From Plasmodium coatneyi (lineage: Eukaryota; Apicomplexa; Aconoidasida; Haemosporida; Plasmodiidae), in assembly GCF_001680005.1 (NCBI RefSeq), contig NC_033568.1, positions 806,001 through 870,000 of the forward strand: 64,000 nt of DNA. Reading direction: 5' to 3'. A program made the position numbers and the translations under genes. Below the pieces are notes generated by a model, which was given only the letters and a program-made list of their open reading frames with translations, was not told the origin of the DNA and searched no databases. This document shows positions 53,514 to 64,000 of this stretch, piece by piece. Position 1 is the stretch's first letter. Every line of letters starts with the position of its first letter.

Positions 53514-56500
53514 TTGTTGTTTCAGTTTGGTTGGCTCCTGTAGGATAGGGGAACTACGGAGGTGTGCTCATCGAATAATGGGGGAGTGGAGATGAGGAAG
53601 CCCTTTTCCTATGTGACTGTTGCCCCTTCAGTGGCAGCCAAACAAGTAATGATGGTTACGACGGGCAGACGGTCAGGAAGACGCTCATCAGATGTACAAC
53701 TCCCCCTCCCGTATGCATTCGCAACAAGGGGTTCAAAAGGATTCTGTATCGAAGGAGGTTATGGAGAAAGGACGCGTGAATTCTCCCACGCGTGCAAAGT
53801 GGGGAAGGCCCCTTCACCGACCCTCCTGTTGAATTAACATGGGCAATTGCTTCGTCTTTCGTGCGTTGGTCCTATCAGGTATTAACCGGTAAGCTGCATC
53901 CCACCAATTGGCCACCTGCAATTCGTGTTTGCTAACGCGCTGCCGATAATCACACCCAAGGGGCGGGTAAAAAGTTGTGCAAGCTCAGTGTGGAAGGAAA
54001 AAAGGGGAAAGAAATACGCGAAAGATGTAAAAGGGGGCACTAACAGAAGAAACGAAGCAGGTCAACAAATCGGGCCAACCAATCACAGCCGGGTAGCGGA
54101 GGATACTGTTCATGAAAACTCAGTGGGGACCTCCAAAAAGAAAATGGGCCTCCTGCGTTTTCTCGCCACAGAAGTGTGTTCAGGGAACTTGGAAAATCGC
54201 GAAGCGTAGTTTATGGCACACTGAAGGAGGATAACTGTGAGCGTTGGATCGGTTAAAAAAGGCGTAGTACTTCCACGGGGAACAACTGTGTGCTGCCGTT
54301 AAAACAGCCCCCTCATCGCATCATCACGTGACCACTAGGCCGCTTCGTTACACACCTTTCAAGATGCCCACAAAACACCATGCGCGTAGCACCGCAGTTA
54401 CTGACGAATACAGGGGCAAATTGCGTAATGGATACAGGAAGAATTTTGTTTCTACGTTTTTTTCTGATCTTATTTTTCTTAACTTGATTTTATTTAATTT
54501 TTTTTTTTTTTTCTTTTGTTTCGTTTTCCGTTTTTCCGTTTTTCCGTCATTCATTTTCGTGTGCAGTAATACCACAGGGGGTGTATAGAATGCCCGGAAC
54601 AGTGTTCCTTTTTGTCTGCCCTTCGTTGGCAAACATCGGAGATCATTTTTGCATTCATTGCGTGCACAGGGGTACCTGCATACACGGATATGCACCTGTG
54701 CACGTATGCATAGGCGGCACTACGCAAGAAAACTGCACGTCCGTTGCGAGTGCACGCAGTGGACACATTCTGTGCGTAGGCAGAGAGGCATGGAATGACA
54801 AAAAAAAAAAAAAAAAAAAAAAAAAGAACATACCCCTACGACGGCTGCGAAGGACATATGGAGGAATAAAATCCACGTCACCCCAGAACGCTTCTTTTCA
54901 CTTTATAACCCCTTCCAGTGATGGATCACCCAAGCGGGGCAAAGAACCAACAGCCACTTTGCTGCACAGGAGGAACAATCTTTTCGCAGCTTCCCCATTT
55001 TTCCCTAATTGTGCCATAAAAGTGCATGTCGTTTTTTTAAGCAGGTTTACATGTAGATCCCCCGAGTGCACACCAGGGGTTGAGAAGAAAAGGTTTGTCG
55101 GTCAGCCTCCACGATGGTGCATGCTTTTACTCCCCCTTTTTGTTGCACCGTATGCACTTCCTAATTGGCGTTTCTTTTTGCAAAGGCGCGTTTATCTTCA
55201 CGTGCCACTTCGCATAGAACACAAAGGCCACAAAAACGAGTGCTAGTGTGGACTGGTCATAGGTCCACTGGAAATTCACATTATTGCAAAGAAAAAAAAA
55301 AAATAAAATAATTTAAATGGCAAAAATGGTAAAAATGGTAAAAATGCCTGCACCGTTCAGGCGATTTTGGTCATTTTCCCCCTTTTCGTATGAACTGTTC
55401 ATAATTATTCGCAATCGGGGTGCAAAAATTACGAACTTTTCGAAGGCTACATAGGTTACAGAATTCATCACTTCATTTATTCCAGTGTTTCTATTCTGTC
55501 TGTCCCCCTTCTTTTCACAACTTTGCCAATGACGAAATGACCATAATGCGGACGGGGGGTATACCCCAAAATATGTTCACTCGAGGATTCCTTTTTAAAA
55601 TGGGACATTTTCTACATGGAAATGGATGTTGCCTCGCAATTATTGGCATAAAATGGAAGGAACATCCCCAACTGTGACATATGGAAGGGTCTCCATTTGG
55701 GAGTTCTTTGGAGTTACGTTCTTAGGAAAAGGCGTTGTAAGGGGCCCCCCCGTGATGGATGCCACGCAAGTTGGAAGGTGGACCTGACCTTGTTCTACCG
55801 TTCTGTAGTAACTACGTTGAAGTCCCCAAAAAAATGATGGCATAAAAATTAACTCTCCTTTGTGAGGGGGGAATGCCAAATAATGCAACCCTTTAAATGC
55901 GCAGGAAATGAACACCACTGTAAATATTTGTTAAGTACTCTGCTGACGTAACTCCTTGACTACTTTCCCCCTCACAGTTGCGGAAAAAAAATATAACCTT
56001 ATTTTGCAGGTGGAGGGGGAAGCGTCCTCATATATGTGCCATTTTGTGATAATCCCCGGAAAGGCAACGATTGCTACATAAAATGGCTATTTTCCCTCTG
56101 TGCGGCATTCTACGTTTTTTATTATCATGTCACGTTCACTCGGTTCTTCCTCTATACCACGCATACTGATGGGGCATGCGCGAAGCGTCATTTGTACCTT
56201 ATCGAAATGTGACACGTTGGGGAAAAAAAAAAAAAAAATTCCAGCGGGGCAGGCACAAAGGTATACGTAGTTTTTTTTTCCCCGCAAAAAATTGGAGATC
56301 GCTTCTGACTTCGGACTGACTTCTATTACTACTCACATTGAAGCGCGTCATTTAACTTCATTGCGCAGCAGAAGGAGATATACTTTCCGCTGAAATGGGA
56401 AAAGTATACTTAGCAAAGGTTATAGGCAGCAATAGTTAGCAGAAAGGGAACCCCACTTTCAACCATTTGGAGGAGTGGGTCAACGGAAGAAGGAAAAAAG

Positions 56501-56817
56501 GAAAAGCACAACATACTTGTATGGAGCAGCGCATCGTTTGTTTCTTACCTCTCTCCTTGCCATTTGGAAAGGATTCGGAAATGCGTAGGAAGAGTCAGGC
56601 AAAAAGAAAAAGATAACAGCCTAACTGAAGAAGAGTCCGCCTTTTCTTTTTTTCCGCATAAACGCCACTACAGAGGGGGGCAACAGGAAAAAAAAAAAAA
56701 AAAAAGCTGTTCTGACAACCCATATCCCAGGGAAACGTCTTTGAAGTATGCTATATTTCAGTGGGAGTTCCTCTACCATTATAACAAATTTTCTACAACT
56801 TTTCCTCCCCCCGCAAG
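53045..56817. other. Divergent intergenic region between ankyrin gene and NOG2
   Basis: 3.8 kb between divergently transcribed genes, with long homopolymers (T run 53480-53512, A run about 54800-54824). Open stretches up to about 220 codons (e.g. 54581-55246) cross poly(A) runs and lack family features, so no gene is called. TTTTTCCGTTTTTCCG is repeated near 54528-54546. Confidence 0.5.
53480..53512 (+). repeat. Poly(T) run of about 33
   Basis: Long T homopolymer upstream of the ankyrin gene on the minus strand; true length unreliable. Confidence 0.85.
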
Positions 56818-58437
56818 ATGATTAAGAAGGGGAGCCTGAAGCTGAGGAGCCTGAAAATCGGGCGCAGCTCCGTGGGGAACGTAAAAGTGGATGGAAAATC
56901 CATCTGTAAAGATGACGCCAAGAGGAAGAATGACGAGAAGCAAAAGAGGCTCAAAATGTACAGGACGAAGGCAAACTTGAAAAAAATGAATGCCAAGATA
57001 AATGAGGTCAGGAGGATTGAGCCAAACATAAAGTGGTTTAACAATACCAGGACCATTAGTCAGAGTAAGTTGGAAATTTTCAGGGACAAAATGGAGGAAG
57101 CTACACATGACCCGTTCAGCGTGGTCATTAAGAGGTCCAAAATTCCGGTTGAGTTGCTCAGAGGAGGGGGGAATAATGTCGTTGGGGGTAGTGGAAATGG
57201 ATTGGTCTGCCCCCCCCAGTTTGAAAAGAAAAAGCATCAGAGTGAGAGCTTCCTCAGGATGGAAAACTTCCAGGACGTGTACGGGAAGAAGAAAAAAAGG
57301 AAAAGGCCCAAATTAAATGTCACCAGTTTGGAAGAACTGGCAGATGATGCGAAAAAGAAGTTAACTAACTACGAGGCGGAAAAGGACAACTCACTAATCG
57401 AATCGAGGAACAAAGAAGTGGAGAAAAAATTCAGTAAAGATCAGTTACTAAAAATTGGACAGTCGAAAAGAATATGGACTGAGCTGTACAAAGTGATTGA
57501 CAGCTCGGATATCATTTTGGAGGTTCTAGATGCACGTGATCCCATAGGAACTAGATGCAGAAGGTTGGAGGAAAATTTAAAAAAAGACAGACCAAATAAA
57601 CACATCATCCTTATCATAAATAAAGTAGACTTAGTACCAACCAGTGTAGCTCAAAAATGGATAAAAATTTTATCCAAGGAATATCCAACCATTGCTTACC
57701 ACGCTAGTATAAATAAGCCATTTGGCAAAAGTGACCTCTTCAATGTGATTAGGCAGTACACGCAGTTCTTTCAAAACCAGAGAAAGAAACACATTCACAT
57801 AGGTCTGATTGGCTACCCCAATGTAGGGAAGAGTGCCATCATCAATTCATTAAAAAAAAAAGTTGTCTGTATTTCTGCCTGTCTACCTGGGCAGACCAAA
57901 TATTGGCAGTTCATAAAATTGACCAGCAAAATCTACCTCATAGATTGCCCAGGAATTGTACCCTACGATATTGACGATTCGGATAAAATACTTAGATGCA
58001 CCATGAGGCTGGAAAAAATCACCAACCCACACTTCTATATTGATGACGTCTTCAAACTGGTCGACAGGGAACACCTCCTTCGCATCTACAAGCTGCCTGA
58101 AGACTTGCAATTCAGTAGCACGGAGGAGTTCCTAGAAATATTGGCTAGAAAAATGGGCAAGCTGCTTAAGGGAGGAGAGCCAGATATCACCTCCGTGTCG
58201 AAGATCATCCTTAACGACTGGATCAAGGGCAAGATCCCCTACTACGTGGATCCAGACGGGGCAGGACACACAACAAAAGAATTGATGCCAGAGTCAGGCG
58301 AGAAGGAAGAATTGGCAGCAGAGTCGGACAAGGAAGAAAAATTGGCTGAAGAGTCGGACAAGGAAGAAGAGTTAGTTGAAGAGGAAGAATTGGCAACCGA
58401 TGGGGTGACCAACAATGTCACCACCGAGGAGTGCTAG
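56818..58437 (+). CDS. NOG2: Nucleolar GTP-binding protein 2 (NOG2/NGP1), 60S ribosome assembly GTPase
   Basis: Single exon, 539 aa, ATG at 56818 (MIKKGSLKLRSLKIGRS). N-terminal basic NGP1 region: RIEPNIKWFNNTRTISQSKL, then FSVVIKRSKIPVELL. The GTPase is circularly permuted (YlqF/YawG type): G4 NKVD (about 267) and G5-like SINKPFG (about 301) come before G1 GYPNVGKSA (about 331) and G3 DCPG (about 375), with VLDARDP in between as in the family. Nog2 acts on pre-60S particles in the nucleolus/nucleoplasm before export. The C-terminal Glu/Lys/Asp repeats (ESDKEEKLAEESDKEEEL) are a likely low-complexity addition. Length is between yeast Nog2 (486) and human NGP1 (731). A convergent gene follows. 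Confidence 0.95.
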   Translation: MIKKGSLKLRSLKIGRSSVGNVKVDGKSICKDDAKRKNDEKQKRLKMYRTKANLKKMNAKINEVRRIEPNIKWFNNTRTISQSKLEIFRDKMEEATHDPFSVVIKRSKIPVELLRGGGNNVVGGSGNGLVCPPQFEKKKHQSESFLRMENFQDVYGKKKKRKRPKLNVTSLEELADDAKKKLTNYEAEKDNSLIESRNKEVEKKFSKDQLLKIGQSKRIWTELYKVIDSSDIILEVLDARDPIGTRCRRLEENLKKDRPNKHIILIINKVDLVPTSVAQKWIKILSKEYPTIAYHASINKPFGKSDLFNVIRQYTQFFQNQRKKHIHIGLIGYPNVGKSAIINSLKKKVVCISACLPGQTKYWQFIKLTSKIYLIDCPGIVPYDIDDSDKILRCTMRLEKITNPHFYIDDVFKLVDREHLLRIYKLPEDLQFSSTEEFLEILARKMGKLLKGGEPDITSVSKIILNDWIKGKIPYYVDPDGAGHTTKELMPESGEKEELAAESDKEEKLAEESDKEEELVEEEELATDGVTNNVTTEEC

Positions 58438-58530
58438 AAGCCGACCGGCGCAGTAGCCGAAGGGAATCTTTTTTTTTTTTTTTTTTCCTTCCCCCCTGGC
58501 CCGTCACAGTTTGTCCCTCATTTTCACCCT

Positions 58531-58590
58531 ACATTTGTTCACATTTGTTAACATTTGTTCTACATTTGTTCTACATTTGCTCTACATTTG
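58531..58590 (+). repeat. ACATTTGTTCT tandem repeat (10-11 bp unit)
   Basis: About six ACATTTGTTC(T)-type units in the NOG2 3' flank. Confidence 0.85.
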
Positions 58591-58718
58591 TTTTTTCCCT
58601 TTTTTTGTTTTTCCCCCCACGAGGGATGGCAACTCAGTTTGTTAACTCCCCCGCGGAGTGGTGCAACCTTTCTTTTTTAATGCACATCTTTAAAGAGGCA
58701 TTTCTTACCTTCCCGCTT

Positions 58719-58741
58719 GGGGGGGGGGGGGGGGGGGGGGG
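58719..58741 (+). repeat. G23 homopolymer
   Basis: 23 consecutive G in the 3' flank of NOG2, rare in Plasmodium where long runs are nearly always A/T. Length prone to sequencing error; G-quadruplex potential. Confidence 0.8.
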
Positions 58742-58957
58742 AGACCCAGACACCACCTCGGCATCCGTTTTATCGTCCCCCCGTACATTTCCGATTTGGT
58801 TTATCAGAGAAATGGATTTTTTTTTTTTAACAAAAGTGACAACTTCTGCTTGTTACAACGCGGGAGTGGCAAAATGGACAAAAAAAAAAAAAAAATTCCC
58901 ACGTTGGTTAGCCGCTGCGATTGTATGCGCATAAAAATTTTGAAAAAGGCAACATGC

Positions 58958-59034
58958 TCAAACGGACCAGTGTGATCAAACGAATCAGTGTGATCAAACG
59001 AATAAATGTGATCAAACGGGCCAGTGTGATCAAA
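58958..59034 (+). repeat. 18-bp tandem repeat, four copies
   Basis: Four imperfect copies of TCAAACGGACCAGTGTGA (variants GAATCAG, GAATAAA, GGGCCAG) plus a partial TCAAA. Lies between convergent 3' ends, about 30 bp past the stop of the minus-strand 14-3-3 gene. Confidence 0.88.
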
Positions 59035-59066
59035 GTAGTCGACAGGCCCGCTCCGCTACCCCCTGG

Positions 59067-60767
59067 TTAGAAGTCCAGGAAGAGGATGCTGTTCCCGTGG
59101 AGCTTCCTCGACCAGCGCTTTATATTGTAACGCATCCTGCTCAGAATCTGGAGGCACCTATCCGCCTCCCCCTCGTCCTGCAAATTGTCCAGCTCATCGG
59201 CCGTTCGATCAAACACGCCAGTGCAGATTTTTAAGGCCAACTGTTCTTGCCCCACCTTAAAATAAAGGAAGGAAATATAGCGACTAGCTAGCTGCAAAAA
59301 ATGTATATCCGTTGGTACTAAGTGTATCTGTGCTAATTGGAATGCCTTCTGATAAGTCTCTCTAGCTAGCTGCTCATATTTATATTTCACCCCCGTCTCG
59401 GTGATATCAGAAATGGTCTTGTACTGGTTTGCGTTGAGGTGCGTGTAGTATATTTTTTCCTTCTCCTCACTAATCGTGCAGAGGATACAGTTCACCACGT
59501 TTATTATGGCTTCGCAGTTGAGTAGAAACTTGTCCTTTATAATAGCCCGGATGCTTCTACAGATGCTTTTTCTTTTCGCGTTTTGGAGGGTTCTTTTCAC
59601 AGGAGGGTCATCCCCATCCTTCACATTGTGCACATCCTTCACATGATCACTGTTGCAACCGCTGTTGGCGCCGTTCTTCAGGTTACACTTGTGGTACGCC
59701 TTGAAGGTGCCCCGGTAGGCCAACAACGTGTGATAGTTATACGCCCGCACGGCGTTTTCCAAATCGTCCCTTTCCCCCGGATTCAACTCCACCTCTGAGT
59801 TGGTTAGCCGATCGAGCAGCAACACCATTACGCAACCCACGCAGTATTCATAGTCCCCATATTTGTAAGACAGTCGAAGGAAGCTATGCACACTCTCTCT
59901 GTTCAGACAAACATTTAAATTTTCGTTCCCACTTGACTTTATCAACTTTTGGCTCCTCCGAAAATGGTGTAAAAATAACTCACTATACATTTTTAGAATT
60001 TTATTTCTGAGCTTTTTCACTTTTTCCTTTCTATTCATTTGGTCCTCTTTGCAAAGGTTAATGATGTGAATATCGTTGTGTGAGTAGATTTTTTGTGAGC
60101 TCAACATGGTTGGACTGGGTGTACTTTGTGAACCTTGCTCTGTCAGTGGTGCCAACTTGGGAGACTTACTGTTCCCGTGGCAGCTCGATCTCCTTTCGCA
60201 TGAAATCCCCACATTTTTGATTCCCTCCTTTTCGTCGGTTATATTCTTTCCCTTGTTAAAATCTGTGTACCTTTTTGAATTTTTGATTTTCCCCAAGTGG
60301 GTCGTCTTTTTTCTACTCGAGGGGGTCTCCCCAACTGGGGCTATACCCGTTGCTGCTATTGTGCGTGATTCTTCACTCCGGTGACTTTCACCCAAATGGG
60401 GGGAGGAAGGCTTCACGTGTGACTTTTCCACCCCGGTGTTGATCTTTCTTTGACTGCTACTGGGGTGGGTGGATCCAGTACTGTGCATTCCTTTATCCTT
60501 CTTCTTTCCATTTACAGCTTTGTCTTTCTTCCCGTCACTTTTATGGAGCACGATTGGGGGGTCTTTATACTTTGCCGCCCTGTCGGTGATGTACTCAGGG
60601 GTGACTCTTTTAATGTTGATCCTTAGTGCTTCCTTTCGTTCATCTGGGGATGGTTCTTTTTGTCTGATCTGCCTTGCATGGCTAGTGGTGGTCGCTCCCT
60701 TCCTTTTCGCCACCAGTAAGGGAGGCCTCCGATTACTCACGTGCGCGTTCCTTTCCGCTGCCTTCAT
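59067..60767 (-). CDS. Divergent 14-3-3 domain protein with long N-terminal extension
   Basis: Single exon, 566 aa, ATG at 60767 (MKAAERNAHVSNRRPPLLVA). Residues 1 to about 240 are basic, Lys/Ser-rich and low complexity. The C-terminal ~320 residues show the 14-3-3 pattern: a conserved last third with YTHLNANQYKTISD, ARETYQKAFQLAQIHLVPTD, HFLQLASRYISFLYFKVGQE, ALKICTGVFDRTADELDNLQ and LSRMRYNIKRWS, aligning to 14-3-3 helices G-I (AYKAASDIA..LPPTHPIR.., NFSVFYYEI.., AFDDAIAELD.., LRDNLTLW). 14-3-3 proteins are dimeric phospho-Ser/Thr binders. The basic ligand-binding residues (Lys49, Arg56, Arg127, Tyr128) are not clearly kept, so partner binding may differ. Convergent with NOG2, divergent from ARP4. 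Confidence 0.78.
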   Translation of the reverse strand: MKAAERNAHVSNRRPPLLVAKRKGATTTSHARQIRQKEPSPDERKEALRINIKRVTPEYITDRAAKYKDPPIVLHKSDGKKDKAVNGKKKDKGMHSTGSTHPSSSQRKINTGVEKSHVKPSSPHLGESHRSEESRTIAATGIAPVGETPSSRKKTTHLGKIKNSKRYTDFNKGKNITDEKEGIKNVGISCERRSSCHGNSKSPKLAPLTEQGSQSTPSPTMLSSQKIYSHNDIHIINLCKEDQMNRKEKVKKLRNKILKMYSELFLHHFRRSQKLIKSSGNENLNVCLNRESVHSFLRLSYKYGDYEYCVGCVMVLLLDRLTNSEVELNPGERDDLENAVRAYNYHTLLAYRGTFKAYHKCNLKNGANSGCNSDHVKDVHNVKDGDDPPVKRTLQNAKRKSICRSIRAIIKDKFLLNCEAIINVVNCILCTISEEKEKIYYTHLNANQYKTISDITETGVKYKYEQLARETYQKAFQLAQIHLVPTDIHFLQLASRYISFLYFKVGQEQLALKICTGVFDRTADELDNLQDEGEADRCLQILSRMRYNIKRWSRKLHGNSILFLDF

Positions 60768-63110
60768 AGTGACGAAGAGATAAAGTATCCCAGATAGACT
60801 CCTTCTGCACCCAAGGCATTGATACGTAGCTTTCCTCCTGCGTGTCTATGTAGAGCCAAGTTTGTGCTTCACGCAAAATGCACATATGAGTAGACTTTTT
60901 TTTTTTTTTTTTTCTCACGCGGGGAGCCCAGATCATGCACAGAAATAGTCATAAGTTTTTTTGCAAAATGGGCTGCACTTTTGAGCGTCTTGGTTGGCTC
61001 AGTTTTTTTTTTTTTTTTTTAACTTTTACGTCGAAATGTGTACCATTCTACGCGTGAAAAACGAAAAAACAGTTTTCTTCTTTTATTTTTCACTATGTGC
61101 ACGTAAATGCTGAGTGGTTGCCTTGGGATGATGTTCTGCCTTGTGGCCGCTCGCGCAGTCCTTTTGGCACCACGTCCCACGCGATCTTTCACCTCTGTCT
61201 TGACCGAATGGGCAAGGCTAGCAAATTATGTGTCTACAACACTTCGCCCATTTGGAAAACCCTCACGTTGCGCCGAGTAAAGAAAGAACAATCAAAACAG
61301 GAAGAAAAAAGGCGGAAAACAAAGAAGCAAAAAATAGAACAAAAAAGGGGATAGCTATTGGGGGAGGTAACTACTCCGTTGCAGATCCGTTTTATAGCTA
61401 TTTTTTTTTTTTTTTTTTTTTTTTTATCCCATTTTGGCAGTATTTTGCCTGACTTGGCAAGGTAAAGCAGGTAAAAAAAAAAAAAAAAAAAAAAAATTTG
61501 TTCATATATTTTTTTAAAATTGCAAAATGGCTACATTAATGTTTACACACAAGAAAAACGCACAAAAGAGCGAATAACTGGAAGAACGACTATCTCCACT
61601 TTGGGGAAATTATCGCTAAGTTGGGTTAAGGTACAAACCTACTCACCCTTCTGAGTGGCGTCCTCAGTTGACGAAGTTACGCCCTGAAATGGGAAAAACG
61701 GATTTGCACAACATGTGCAAGCAGCAACAGACAAGGGTTGAAAACCTCTGCACGTTCCGCCTGATATGCCGCTGACCAGACATGAGAACTTCAAAATGAA
61801 TGTCACACCGATCTCCGTGCACCTTTTTGTGTACTCTTCCGAGTTACGATGGCATAAAGAAATGCTCTATGTTTCAATCATACGGATGTACTACTACTTG
61901 GAGAGAACACCCAACGGAGCATTTAAGGAGAGTACATTGGGGAATTGACCACGCATGTGAACGATGTTCGAGTTTATTTTGGCCAATATAGTCACTTTGT
62001 CTTATCGCCCCAATGGGGGAAACAACACATAAGTTTTTCGCGCGGCAAAGAACGGTCCAATCAATGTCGGTGACATGCCCTTAGGCGGTTCTTCACCTAT
62101 GGGTCCGTCGCAGCTGTAAGAGACAACACCCCCTGAACAACGTAAAATTCTCTTTACGTGGTGTTAAAAAAATTGCAACAGACGAACGCTTTACACGTAT
62201 AGTTACCCCCAAAGGAATTGCACTGACGGGGGCACGCCCCAAACATGCATTAACAGATCAGCTCTTCCATTAGCGAACCCCATTCGTAAAAAAAAAGAAG
62301 GCTGTGACGCTTGTTGGGAAGACTCCCTTACATTTTATTCATTTTCTCCACGTACATTTGGCAACTACCCTTGGATCCACAATGGCGAAATGGTTGGAAG
62401 CTGCTTTTTCAATCGTGTATGCATTGGCTACATCCATTTAGGTAGGGGTGGGGGTTATATCCCCACGTTCATATACCATCGTGTGAATACACATGTGGGG
62501 GCATACCTGTATTCAGAAAATGAAAAAAAACGAAAAAGGAAGTTTGCCAAGTTGGTACAATTACGAATGTGATTCTTAATGTAGTATTTTTTTTCTCCAA
62601 TGTTGTATCTATAAACGCGCTTCACTTTTACGCACCCTTAGGGGAGGTCGCCTAACCATTATGTGCGCATCTGCCCGGTGCCCACCTGGTCACATACAAC
62701 AATGCGAAACGAACAAATAGTGTTGTGGAGCTTCACGAAAAAATGGCCCCGTAAACAACAACGCATGAGGCGTTTTTTTTTCTTTCCCTCCTTTTTGCAA
62801 AGCCCCTATAAAAGGATAGGCCCCAAGAGGGGAATAGTAAGGAAAGAGAAATAATTTAAAAGTTGGAATCTGAGAAGAAGGAACAAGATATATGTGCGTA
62901 CGTGTAGCATTACGCGCAGAATGGCTAGCTAAAAAAAAGAGGAGAGGCAAAATTGCACATGTAATAAACAACTCAGTAGTGAGCAACGCTTAAATTAGGA
63001 GTGTTTCTCCGTGGAGGAGATAAAAAAAGAGGTGGAGTTACCGAACTTGGCTTCCTTCCCCTCTTGCGAGATGATGTGGCCCAGGGGTATAGAACAAAAA
63101 AAAAAAAAAG
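60768..63110. other. Divergent intergenic region between 14-3-3 gene and ARP4
   Basis: 2.3 kb, two promoters. Poly(T) runs at about 60898-60913, 61003-61020 and 61402-61426, and a poly(A) run at about 61473-61496. Open stretches lack family features. No gene is supported. Confidence 0.5.
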
Positions 63111-64000
63111 ATGAACTCGAAAAATGATGTGGGCGAAAGCCTGCTGTGCGGGGGGGAGGACATTTCGGCGCTCGTCGTCGACATGGGGTTCAGCACAACA
63201 AAAATTGGCCACAACCAGGAAGACACCCCTAGGGTGTTTTTGCGAAGTACCTGCGGGGAGGACATATCACCTGGAGGGAACGCTACTGATTCGAACGATG
63301 CTGCCAGCGCAGGTATCCGTGATAATCGCCACCCGAAGTTGAAATTCCCTCTGAATCTGCACAACCCAAAAGAATATATTCGCATAAAACCGCTCTTCGA
63401 GAGAAACCCAGTGGACAACACAACACACATGAACAGTGATGTATTCGAGAAGATCCTGCAGTATGGCATCGAAGGAGTAGAGTCAAGGAGAGTCTTCGAA
63501 TGCACAGATGAAATTGTCGATCCGATAAAGTTGGGTGGACTAAACTTACAAATGGATGAACATCCAATTCTGTTATCCGAAGAGAACATACACAACCACA
63601 AAGTGAGAGAACAAATGACGGAAATACTTTTTGAAACGTTTAACATCCCTGCATTGTATTTTGCGAAGAAAGCAAAGTTATCTGCCTTCAGTTTAGGTAG
63701 ATGTAGTGCACTAGTTGTGGATATCGGGGCGAGTTCACTAAATGTAACCCCCGTGTATGAAGGATACGTGCTGCAGAAAAACTCCTTCGAATTTAACATT
63801 GGCGGGGATTACTTTGACCGTTTGATTTATGCTTTGCTGAGGAAGGACCAAGTGAGGGTCATTCCGTATTACCAGCAGCGGCTGGGGTGGAGCGCCGGCG
63901 TGGCTACCTGTTCTGGTATCGTCTCACCCTACGCCAATGTGCATACCTCCTACGAGGAAGAAGCCATTTTAGACGTCATTCGCTACATGAAGGAGAGCAT
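63111..64000 (+). CDS. ARP4: Nuclear actin-related protein ARP4, 5' part (cut by window end)
   Basis: ATG at 63111 after a poly(A) run; MNSKNDVGESLLCGG then the actin-fold phosphate 1 region ALVVDMGFSTTKIG. Open to the window end (296 codons). Further actin/ARP4 landmarks are EKILQYGIEGVE.., HPILLSEENIHNHKVREQM, EILFETFNIPALYF, the phosphate 2 region LVVDIGASSLNVTPVYEGYV and IGGDYFDRLI. Relative to actin there is an insertion after the first strand (ISPGGNATDSNDAASAGIRD). ARP4 is a subunit of NuA4/SWR1/INO80-type chromatin complexes in other eukaryotes. The role here is by family. Confidence 0.92.
   Translation, partial: MNSKNDVGESLLCGGEDISALVVDMGFSTTKIGHNQEDTPRVFLRSTCGEDISPGGNATDSNDAASAGIRDNRHPKLKFPLNLHNPKEYIRIKPLFERNPVDNTTHMNSDVFEKILQYGIEGVESRRVFECTDEIVDPIKLGGLNLQMDEHPILLSEENIHNHKVREQMTEILFETFNIPALYFAKKAKLSAFSLGRCSALVVDIGASSLNVTPVYEGYVLQKNSFEFNIGGDYFDRLIYALLRKDQVRVIPYYQQRLGWSAGVATCSGIVSPYANVHTSYEEEAILDVIRYMKES

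Larger units (their letters stand above)
58438..59066. other. Convergent spacer with tandem repeats
   Basis: Holds the 3' ends of NOG2 and the 14-3-3 gene. It contains the ACATTTGTTCT repeat (58531-58590), a G23 run (58719-58741) and the 18-bp tandem repeat (58958-59034). No gene is called. Confidence 0.6.

Noticed and set aside
54581..55246. 221-codon open frame on + strand
   Set aside because: Depends on a poly(A) run and lacks domains; composition changes abruptly on the two sides of the run.
63124..63342. Alternative 72-codon frame at the start of ARP4
   Set aside because: Different frame; the frame from 63111 gives a clear actin-fold protein open to the window end.

Overview
The window is a piece of a Plasmodium chromosome. 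The evidence is: a KIR (pir-family) variant-antigen cluster with a SICA-like gene; long interstitial arrays of degenerate Plasmodium telomere repeat (GGGTTTA/GGGTTCA); abundant poly(A)/poly(T) runs; short GT-AG introns; and a housekeeping block whose content matches a known Plasmodium neighbourhood (PPEF-type phosphatase, CWC27-type cyclophilin, NOG2 GTPase, divergent 14-3-3, ARP4). KIR plus SICA-like sequence together with telomere-like repeats inside the chromosome points to the P. knowlesi / P. coatneyi clade. The species was not determined.

Bases 1 to about 20.7 kb are an AT-rich antigen region. It holds a 5'-truncated KIR gene (+, 1-961), a SICA-like/KIR-tailed gene (+, 3184-4817), and four three-exon KIR genes (- 5509-7062, + 11049-12734, - 14709-16067, + 19136-20689). 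All were rebuilt exon by exon: a tiny first exon, a large ectodomain plus membrane exon ending in ..LYK at a GT donor, and a Ser/Thr/Asp-rich cytoplasmic tail exon. Between them lie purine-rich low-complexity DNA, a forward telomere-like array (8055-9075), and a second array whose orientation flips near 17.65 kb. The flip has the geometry of two fused chromosome ends. Several short sequence blocks recur next to these genes.

Bases 20.7-23.5 kb are gene-free and form the transition to the conserved core. The core runs from 23.5 kb to the end: a G3BP-like NTF2+RRM protein (+), a nine-exon CAMK-like kinase (-), a long basic protein of unknown function (+), a coiled-coil/membrane-hairpin protein (-), a 16-exon phosphatase with EF-hands (-), an eight-exon CWC27-type cyclophilin (-), an ankyrin-repeat protein (-), the ribosome-assembly GTPase NOG2 (+), a divergent 14-3-3 protein (-), and the 5' part of nuclear actin-related protein ARP4 (+, cut by the window end). 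These genes are housekeeping or signalling genes rather than one pathway.

The KIR/SICA genes are presumably displayed on the infected red cell and subject to mutually exclusive expression. That is family knowledge and is not visible in the sequence.
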